Program-made: the position numbers and the translations under genes
In this document: in pieces, positions 15,687-21,663 of the stretch
Layout of the letters: each line of letters starts with the position of its first letter
Numbering within the stretch: the stretch's first letter is position 1
The notes under the pieces: generated by a model
Told to the model about the DNA's origin: nothing
Seen by the model: only the letters and a program-made list of their open reading frames with translations
Database searches by the model: none
Assembly: GCA_001803315.1 (NCBI GenBank)
Contig: MHBQ01000108.1
Span: 1 to 40,764 of the forward strand
DNA from: Lentisphaerae bacterium RIFOXYC12_FULL_60_16
GTDB lineage: Bacteria > Verrucomicrobiota > Kiritimatiellia > UBA8416 > YA12-FULL-60-10
Length of the DNA stretch: 40,764 nucleotides
Direction: 5' to 3'

Positions 15687-16526
15687 ATGGCAGCGGAACG
15701 CTATATAGCCGGTATTTATAATTACTGCGATTATTGGTGTGAACGGTGCCCGTTTACCCGGCGGTGCCGCAATTTTGTATCCGGTCGCGCGGAGCAGCGG
15801 CAATTCCGGTCCGGCGATGTTGGATCACTCCCTGACGCCGATGCCACCAATGCGGCTTTCTGGGATACCCTGGCGGAGCAGATTCGAGAGGTTTCGATCT
15901 TCGGCAAGTCCGAACCCGAAATGCATGACATTGCGGCCAGCGGTCGTGACGCGGCGGACGGCCCGGATGACCCCTGGTTGGCGAGGGAAGAGACGCGCCG
16001 GAAGGAGCAGTTGTGTCATCCGCTCGTCCTTCTCTCGCGCGACTACATGAGGCAGGTGCATCAATGGCTCAAAGCGGCCGACGGCGATATGAAAGCCGTT
16101 GCCCGCAGTCTGCTTGAAGATGCTGGAAATCGTTTCGTCACGGATGATGTTGAGGAGAATGCCCGTGAAATCGGCGAAATGATCGAGGTTGTGGCCTGGT
16201 ATCACACCTTGATTCCCGCCAAACTGGGACGGGCCGTCAACGGGCTTCTGGAACGCGACGGTGATGAAGGTGCGGTACCTGTGATCATCGCCCAATCGCG
16301 TCATTCGGACGCCAATGGTTCGGGCAAGATTGCGCTGGTCGGTATTGAGCGTTCCATCGCCGCCTGGTTGAAATTGCGTGCCATTCTGCCCGCGAAGGAG
16401 GACATGATCCTTGCCATGTGCTCGTTGCTGGACCGCATGCGTCGCCGTATTCGCATTGACCTGCCGGACAGCGTGACCTTTCGCCGCCCGGGGTTTGACG
16501 GCGAAGATGTTGGGTTGTTTGATTGA
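15687..16526 (+). CDS. Conserved hypothetical protein with N-terminal Cys motif
   Basis: The start chosen is the ATG at 15687, which has GGGAG 7 bases upstream; the ATG at 15681 is too close to that site. The 279-aa protein opens with YNYCDYWCERCPFTRRC (about residues 12-28), a cluster of four cysteines that could bind zinc or an iron-sulfur centre. The rest is mostly helical and hydrophilic, with no signal peptide or membrane helices. I remember similar CDxWCERCPF N-termini in uncharacterised proteins, but no function. It is the first gene of the repeat-flanked block and is followed 28 bases later by another hypothetical on the same strand. Confidence 0.7.
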   Translation: MAAERYIAGIYNYCDYWCERCPFTRRCRNFVSGRAEQRQFRSGDVGSLPDADATNAAFWDTLAEQIREVSIFGKSEPEMHDIAASGRDAADGPDDPWLAREETRRKEQLCHPLVLLSRDYMRQVHQWLKAADGDMKAVARSLLEDAGNRFVTDDVEENAREIGEMIEVVAWYHTLIPAKLGRAVNGLLERDGDEGAVPVIIAQSRHSDANGSGKIALVGIERSIAAWLKLRAILPAKEDMILAMCSLLDRMRRRIRIDLPDSVTFRRPGFDGEDVGLFD

Positions 16527-16554
16527 TTGCCTTGGGAGGAAAGATGGTGACGAA

Positions 16555-17043
16555 ATGAGTAACCCCCTGTGGAGTCCCGCCAATAAGACCGCTTCCATTC
16601 TCAAGTGGGCCGATCACTTGCACAAGGAAGCCAAGAACGTGTTCGCGAAGGACGGCACGCATGCCGGGATACTGTTCGCGTTCTCGGCCCTCGAAGGGCT
16701 CGTTTCGGTCACGCCCATTCCCGGGAACACCGGGTCCGCCCAGGTAAATGCGGCTATCCGGCGGGCCATACGGGATCATCATCTCTACGGGATGATTCTG
16801 ATCGGTGAAGCGTGGACCTATTTCACGAACCCCGACGACCATATCGCTTTCCAGATCCTGGATGGCGAAATGAAAGTGAGCGACCTGAAGGACTCGGAAA
16901 AGACCGAATGCCTCTACCTGAAGATGGAATCGCTCGACGGGGATTCCGTGGTGTTTCTCGACCGGATAATCCGGGATGGGGACCGGGCCCGGCTCGGCGC
17001 CGGCCAAAGGATTGACGGGGATGTATTGGCGTGGTTCGAGTAA
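16555..17043 (+). CDS. Hypothetical protein, second gene of the repeat-flanked block
   Basis: The 162-aa soluble product starts MSNPLWSPANKTASILKW. It contains a helical region (WADHLHKEAKNVFAKDGTH), a hydrophobic AGILFAFSALEGLVSVTPI and a mixed C-terminal half (DDHIAFQILDGEMKVSD, ECLYLKMESLDGDSVVFLD). I recognise no domain. The ATG at 16555 overlaps the TGA of a four-codon mini-ORF (16544-16558) that sits right behind a strong GGGAGG. The gene may therefore be translated by re-initiation. A longer start at 16507 would overlap the upstream gene. Confidence 0.65.
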   Translation: MSNPLWSPANKTASILKWADHLHKEAKNVFAKDGTHAGILFAFSALEGLVSVTPIPGNTGSAQVNAAIRRAIRDHHLYGMILIGEAWTYFTNPDDHIAFQILDGEMKVSDLKDSEKTECLYLKMESLDGDSVVFLDRIIRDGDRARLGAGQRIDGDVLAWFE

Positions 17044-17061
17044 GACCATCCGGAGACAGAC

Positions 17062-17583
17062 CTATCCCGTTGGCTTTTCATGTTCATTGAACGGGAGCAA
17101 TGAGGTGAGGAATTTCATCAACAGGTCCTTATCCTTCTTGAATGTGGCAACCTTGTTGCCGTCAGATTCGTAACCCTGAACAAGCTGCTGGTAGATTGAA
17201 CTCAAATAGCCCTGCAGCCACATGTGGGCCCCGATGACGGCGCCATGTTCCCGGAGCTGCCATACAGACCACTGCCAGGTGCCTTTGGGATTCTCGCGGG
17301 TGTCAATATCGTCAACGCACGCCTCCACGCCGGCGGGTACTGATGGCAGAACGGCAATGAGGCCAAACCCCAGTCCTCGCCACCAGGAGGACTTGAAGCA
17401 GGATGCCATCCGGGCCCGGACAATTTCCGGGATCTTCGCGTATTGCGCGGGGGCCTTCTCCGGCTGCCAGACCAGGACGACGCGATGCATGTTGAACGTC
17501 TTGTGCTCCCACGCCGTCCATTCGTGATCGGATACATCCGGCCGTTTCTTCAGTTTCAATTTCAGTATGTCATCTATTTGCAT
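17062..17583 (-). CDS. Hypothetical protein, third gene of the repeat-flanked block
   Basis: The 173-aa product has no signal peptide. It begins MQIDDILKLKLKKRPDVSDH, with a later segment DHEWTAWEHKTFNMHRVVLVW and a central GLGFGLIAVLPSVPAGVEACVDD that is hydrophobic but short. The C-terminal part is helical (WLQGYLSSIYQQLVQGYES). I recognise no family. A strong GGAGG lies about 10 bases before the ATG at 17583; the frame stays open upstream into repeat copy B but without a better start. It is convergent with the two genes before it, with an 18-base gap. Confidence 0.65.
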   Translation of the reverse strand: MQIDDILKLKLKKRPDVSDHEWTAWEHKTFNMHRVVLVWQPEKAPAQYAKIPEIVRARMASCFKSSWWRGLGFGLIAVLPSVPAGVEACVDDIDTRENPKGTWQWSVWQLREHGAVIGAHMWLQGYLSSIYQQLVQGYESDGNKVATFKKDKDLLMKFLTSLLPFNEHEKPTG

Positions 17584-17897
17584 GGCCCTGTTTCCTCCCT
17601 GCCGAACCGGTTTTGGTGAAACCCATCGAGGATGCCAGTATAAGGACCCGTAAATGGAAATCAAGGACGGGAGTGTGATCGGCCAGGGCGACGAAGAGAC
17701 GGGTGTGTCAGCCGGGGGTGGCTGACGAATTTCAGGGAGGAAAATCCGTGGACAGACAAACTGTCTCTCTGCCGCCTCCAGCAGTGTCACCAATCCCTCC
17801 CGGGTTGCGGTTAAAGAAAACACCAGGTGCAATATCCACCCATTTCTGCAAATATTTCTGCAGTCCCTGAGGTTCATTAGGAAGTTGGGAGCCAAGC
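17584..17897. other. Gap between the third block gene and the rhuM remnant
   Basis: This 314-base stretch must hold the promoter of the minus-strand hypothetical gene. It contains the inverted repeat CAGCC(GGGGGT)GGCTG at about 17709-17724, a small hairpin, and then repeat copy B. No coding region is supported. Confidence 0.5.
17772..17867 (+). repeat. Dispersed ~90-bp repeat, copy B
   Basis: This is the second copy of the repeat at 15539-15628, in the same orientation, with a short 4-base AGAA insertion after GGTTAAA. It ends about 30 bases before the rhuM remnant. Confidence 0.75.
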
Positions 17898-18727
17898 ATG
17901 AGCAAAAGCAAGAAAATCCAGATTCGCAACAGCACCGCCGAGTTCCTCGTCTTCACCTCGCAGGCCGGGGAAAAGGGCATTGAAGTCCGCGTAGAGGACG
18001 AAACTGTCTGGCTCACGCAGAAGCTCATCGGCGTGCTGTTTGAGGTGGATGTCCGCACCGTCAGCGAACACCTCCAGAACATCTTCGCCGGTGCTGAACT
18101 GGCTGAGGAGGCAGTTATCCGGAAATTCCGGAATACTGCCAGTGATGGAAAAACCTACCTTACCGCCTTCTACAACCTTGATGCCATCATCGCCGTCGGT
18201 TTCCGTGTGAATTCCGTCCGTGCCACCCAGTTTCGCCAGTGGGCCATCGGCGTTCTGCGCGATTTCGCCATTCGCGGATATGTGCTGGACAAGGAACGGC
18301 TGAAAAACGGCGTCTTCATGAGCAGGGAGTATTTCGACACCCTCCTCGCCGAGATCCGTGAGATCCGCGCCAGCGAACGCCGTTTCTACCAGAAGATCAC
18401 CGACATCTACGCCACCGCGATGGACTACAACCCGGAAGCGGATGTCACGCAGGCCTTTTTCGCCACGGTGTAGAACAAGCTCCACTTCGCCATTCACGGC
18501 CACACCGCCGCCGAATTGATAGTGGAACGTGCCGACAGCACGAAGGACAAAATGGGCCTCACCACCTGGCGCAACGCCCCCAAGGGAAAAATCCTCAAGC
18601 CCGATGTCGTCGTCGCCAAGAACTACCTCACCGAGAAAGAGATCAAGGCGCTCGACCGGATCGTCACTTTGAGTCCGACTTCGACCGCCTGATCAAGCAA
18701 CTGCCCAGACAGGGAGACGCGCCTTGA
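17898..18727 (+). pseudogene. RhuM-family (virulence RhuM-like) gene, inactivated
   Basis: The first 191 codons match the RhuM family, found in accessory and pathogenicity islands: STAEFLVFTSQAGEKGIEVRVE, ETVWLTQKLIGVLFEVDVRTV, FRNTASDGKTYLTAFYNLDAI and VRATQFRQWAIGVLRDFAI. A TAG at 18471-18473 then replaces what is normally a Gln codon before NKLHFAIHGHTAAELI. The same frame continues with intact RhuM sequence up to DRIVT at about 18665. There about 70 residues normal for the family are missing. The extreme C-terminal FESDFDRLIKQLP follows in a shifted frame, ending at 18727. A nonsense mutation plus an internal frame-shifting deletion indicate a decayed gene. The 191-codon fragment might still be made. 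Confidence 0.88.
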
Positions 18728-18952
18728 TTTCGTCGAAAGGCTGTCACCGCCGTCTGGATGGGGTGGCTGAGGGACCACTCGTAGAGCGGGGCCACATTTT
18801 CCACGATGTAGCCCACGCCTGTCCTGAGCTTCGCCTGTGGTGAGCCTGTCGAACCGTCGAAGGGCTATGAGCGCATACGGTCAGAATAGGTTGTCTTCTC
18901 CGGGGTTCTGGTTCGCAATTGGAGAACGCAACCATTGGATGCAGGAGAAGTG
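18728..18952. other. Intergenic remnant region with short repeat words
   Basis: This 225-base stretch shows no intact gene. Near 18812-18868 it holds a sequence with TGTCCTGAGCTTCGCC and GAGCCTGTCGAACCGTCGAAGG, a common type of REP-like intergenic word. On the minus strand, frame-open sequence near 18735-18815 reads GYIVENVAPLYEW, possibly a leftover of a lost gene. I cannot name it. Confidence 0.4.
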
Positions 18953-19291
18953 ATGACGGCAGAGGTGGAGCGGCATAATGATGCGATCCTAAGCCAACTC
19001 GACTTCGCGACGACGCTTGCGGAGTACCAGCGGGGGGAACGCATCACCGGTCGGGGGAACGTGTTTATCAATCTCATCTGCCTTCTTCTCTATCTCCGGA
19101 AGACCGAAGAGCGGGAATGGCCGCATGCGTGGATTATCAAGGAGATTGGCGAGCCGGATAGAACGGATGAAACCGCCGGGTGGATGGAGATGCACTACCG
19201 AATGAAGTACCCGGAGTGCACGTGTGAACGTGAGCATTGGGCAGAACTCCGGCTGAAGGACGGCCATCTCGTTGGCATGGCGACATATTGA
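18953..19291 (+). CDS. Small conserved hypothetical protein
   Basis: The 112-aa product starts MTAEVERHNDAILSQLDFAT; GGAGAAG lies 4 to 10 bases before the ATG at 18953. It contains a hydrophobic helix VFINLICLLLYL followed by charged segments and a Cys pair (ECTCEREHW) near the C-terminus. No family is recognised. It stands alone between a decayed rhuM gene and the glycyl radical enzyme and is probably part of the same accessory region. Confidence 0.55.
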   Translation: MTAEVERHNDAILSQLDFATTLAEYQRGERITGRGNVFINLICLLLYLRKTEEREWPHAWIIKEIGEPDRTDETAGWMEMHYRMKYPECTCEREHWAELRLKDGHLVGMATY

Positions 19292-19410
19292 AAAACATTC
19301 GACCAGGGGAATTCCGGGGACATAGAGATTAGCACACGCTTTCCCCGCGCTGTCCCGCCGCATCCGCGGTCATCGGCCGCGGCTATAGGTGGATACTTCC
19401 ACGCTGTTTG
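19292..19410. other. Short intergenic segment with REP-like word
   Basis: It includes GAATTCCGGGGACATAGAG, similar to the short repeats that accompany Y1/REP transposases in many genomes, and a CCGCGG...CCGCGG hairpin (about 19371-19389). No transposase gene is present. Confidence 0.3.
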
Positions 19411-21660
19411 TCAGGGGGAGGAACGTCCTGACCATTGTTCAAATTCGGTGCGCAACAGCACCTCATCCTGCATCTCCGGGGAAAGGCGTGTGAAGTAATC
19501 CGTGTACCCCCCGATCCGGACCACTAGGTCGCGGTAGGCTTCGGGGTGGGCCTTGGCTTCCTGCAGGGTGGCCCGGTCCACGACATTGACCTGGATCTCA
19601 AACCCGCCGCGGCGGAGAAAGGAGACTACCAGGTCCTTGAGACGGTTCACGGACGATAGGTTGGTCAACAGTTGGCGGTTGAATTTTATATTGTAGGCCA
19701 CCCCGCCGATAAAGGGTGACGCATCCCAGCAGGTGGAGGAAAGGATGGCGGAGGTGGGTCCCTGGTGTTCCCGGCCCTGGGCGGGACCGCCGCCATCCGC
19801 AAAGGGCAGACCTGCGCGACGACCATCCGGCGTGGCGCCGCACTGGCGGCCCAACTGCTCGTGCATGATCCAACAGAACGCGCCGGGAATGAAATGGCTG
19901 TTGTCGGGATCCACGCGGTACCGGGCGCATTCCTGTGCAATCCGGTGTACCAGGAGTTTCATCAGGTCGTCGACCGCGGGGTCGGCATTGCCGAATTTGG
20001 GATGCCGGTTGAGAAACTGAAGACGGGTTGCCTCGTGGCCCTGAAAGTCCGTGTCGAGGACGGCCTTCATTCCGGGAAAGGTCATGGTCCGGGATTCGAA
20101 AACCTGGCGTCGGATCACCTCCAGCGAGTCCACCAGGTTGGCCAGACCGACAAAGGAACATTCGATCCAGTTATAGCGGGCGCCGCCTTCGTCGATGTCC
20201 CGGCCCCGTTTCAGGCAATCCCGGGTGAATATGCTCTGCAGCGGTTTGCCGCCGTTCAGCCGGCGGTGTTCCCGGTAATCGTTCTGGACCTTGAACCCCT
20301 CGTCGCGGATGTGCGAGGAGAGGCGGTCGAGGTAGGCATCCAGGAAGGCGTCAAATGTCGGGGCCGGTGATGGACCTGCTGCCTGGTGGCTGATTTCCTC
20401 GAGGAGGAACCAACACGTGCTGAAATAGGGGGAGGCTACCCAGACATTGCTGGATCCGGAAGGGGTGATCTCGACACAGGTTGAATTGATATAGCGATGG
20501 GATTCCCGGGCTGGAACCCCGTAACGGCGCAGTCCGCGCTGGATGGTCTCATCGCCGAACAAGGCGGGTGTGGAATATCCCTTTGAGATCAGGTCCACGG
20601 CCAGGGCGGTCAGGTCATCCGGCGTGCCTTCATGCCAGGCGATGCCGACCGTCGGGTAGACCAACCGGGTCCGGCGCAAGGCTTCCAGGCACAGGTAGGA
20701 GAGGCGGTTGGTGGTATCCCGCCCATGCCGGTCACGGCCTCCCACCATGACCGGGATGGCCAGACCGTTGGGGATCACTGCATTAATGTGAAAATAGAGC
20801 GCCTCGATCAATTGCAAGGCTCCGTTGTCGTCGAGGATTCCGGAATCAATGTCATGCCGGTAATACGGGAGCAGGGTCCGGTCCAAGCGCCCGGGAGCCG
20901 TCAATATCGCCTGGTCGGTGACCTGGACTCCCCAATCGATAAACCAGACCAGGTGGATGGCGTCCAACAAGGTTTCCGGCGGCGCCTGCATGATGTGCCG
21001 GCAGGATCGGGCGATCCGGTCCAATTCGGCCCGGCGGGCGGGTGCGGCAAGGGGGATGGCGGATTCAACCGCTTGTGCGGCATGTCCGATCATACCGATC
21101 AAGCCGGCCACGCCGGAAGCAAAAGCCGCATACGTCTCGCGGCGTTCCCCCGTGGAATTCGACGCACGCTGTTCAATGATACGGTTCAACCTGGCCAGAC
21201 CGAACCGGAAAGCCAGGGAACGATCCAATTCGCAATGGCCGGTCTGGCCGGGTTCCGGGCCGAACGTTCCCAGGTAGGCGGTCATGGCGTCATGTTCGGC
21301 ATCGGGGATGGTCCCGCCCTGGCAAGCGGGAAGGTTTTCCGCGGAAAACGACGGGAGTCCGGCCAGCAGATCCGGTTCGTGCATGGTAAACGGGATGGAT
21401 TCCAGGCGGGCACGGGTCCGGAGTCCCCGCCGGATCCGTCGCGGCAAACCCTCGGATGCCTTCAGGGACTGGTATCCTGTCCGGAGCAGGTGGGCGCTCT
21501 GCCATTGCCATCCGGTGTCGGTTTTTGTAGCGAGGATCCTGGACCGGATGGCGTCACACCGTGCGTCAGATGAAATGGAGTCGAACCGAAACCGGATTTC
21601 CGGTTCCGGGTTATTCCGGGTTGTTTCGTTATAATGCAGGGTAGCGTCGGATCGTTTCAT
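19411..21660 (-). CDS. Glycyl radical enzyme 2 (eliminase/decarboxylase-type, substrate unknown)
   Basis: This 749-aa protein has the glycyl radical Gly718 in VVRIGGYTDYF. The thiyl Cys395 is in NSTCVEITP, with Glu397 two residues on, as in eliminases and decarboxylases and unlike PFL. Middle-domain blocks such as IARSCRHIMQAPPETLLDAIHLVWF and RGRDIDEGGARYNW are those of the family, and GATPDGRRAG near the C-terminus is characteristic. It is only distantly similar to glycyl radical enzyme 1, so it probably acts on a different substrate. No activase is encoded in the window. The gene starts 3 bases after the stop of the helicase-like gene and lacks a ribosome binding site, so it may be translated by coupling. 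Confidence 0.9.
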   Translation of the reverse strand: MKRSDATLHYNETTRNNPEPEIRFRFDSISSDARCDAIRSRILATKTDTGWQWQSAHLLRTGYQSLKASEGLPRRIRRGLRTRARLESIPFTMHEPDLLAGLPSFSAENLPACQGGTIPDAEHDAMTAYLGTFGPEPGQTGHCELDRSLAFRFGLARLNRIIEQRASNSTGERRETYAAFASGVAGLIGMIGHAAQAVESAIPLAAPARRAELDRIARSCRHIMQAPPETLLDAIHLVWFIDWGVQVTDQAILTAPGRLDRTLLPYYRHDIDSGILDDNGALQLIEALYFHINAVIPNGLAIPVMVGGRDRHGRDTTNRLSYLCLEALRRTRLVYPTVGIAWHEGTPDDLTALAVDLISKGYSTPALFGDETIQRGLRRYGVPARESHRYINSTCVEITPSGSSNVWVASPYFSTCWFLLEEISHQAAGPSPAPTFDAFLDAYLDRLSSHIRDEGFKVQNDYREHRRLNGGKPLQSIFTRDCLKRGRDIDEGGARYNWIECSFVGLANLVDSLEVIRRQVFESRTMTFPGMKAVLDTDFQGHEATRLQFLNRHPKFGNADPAVDDLMKLLVHRIAQECARYRVDPDNSHFIPGAFCWIMHEQLGRQCGATPDGRRAGLPFADGGGPAQGREHQGPTSAILSSTCWDASPFIGGVAYNIKFNRQLLTNLSSVNRLKDLVVSFLRRGGFEIQVNVVDRATLQEAKAHPEAYRDLVVRIGGYTDYFTRLSPEMQDEVLLRTEFEQWSGRSSP

Positions 21661-21663
21661 GGC

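Noticed and set aside
15539-17867. Repeat copies as integron attC sites
   Set aside because: The repeat lacks the 7-base R'' and R' core sites that define attC, its internal pairing is poor, and no integrase is in the window.
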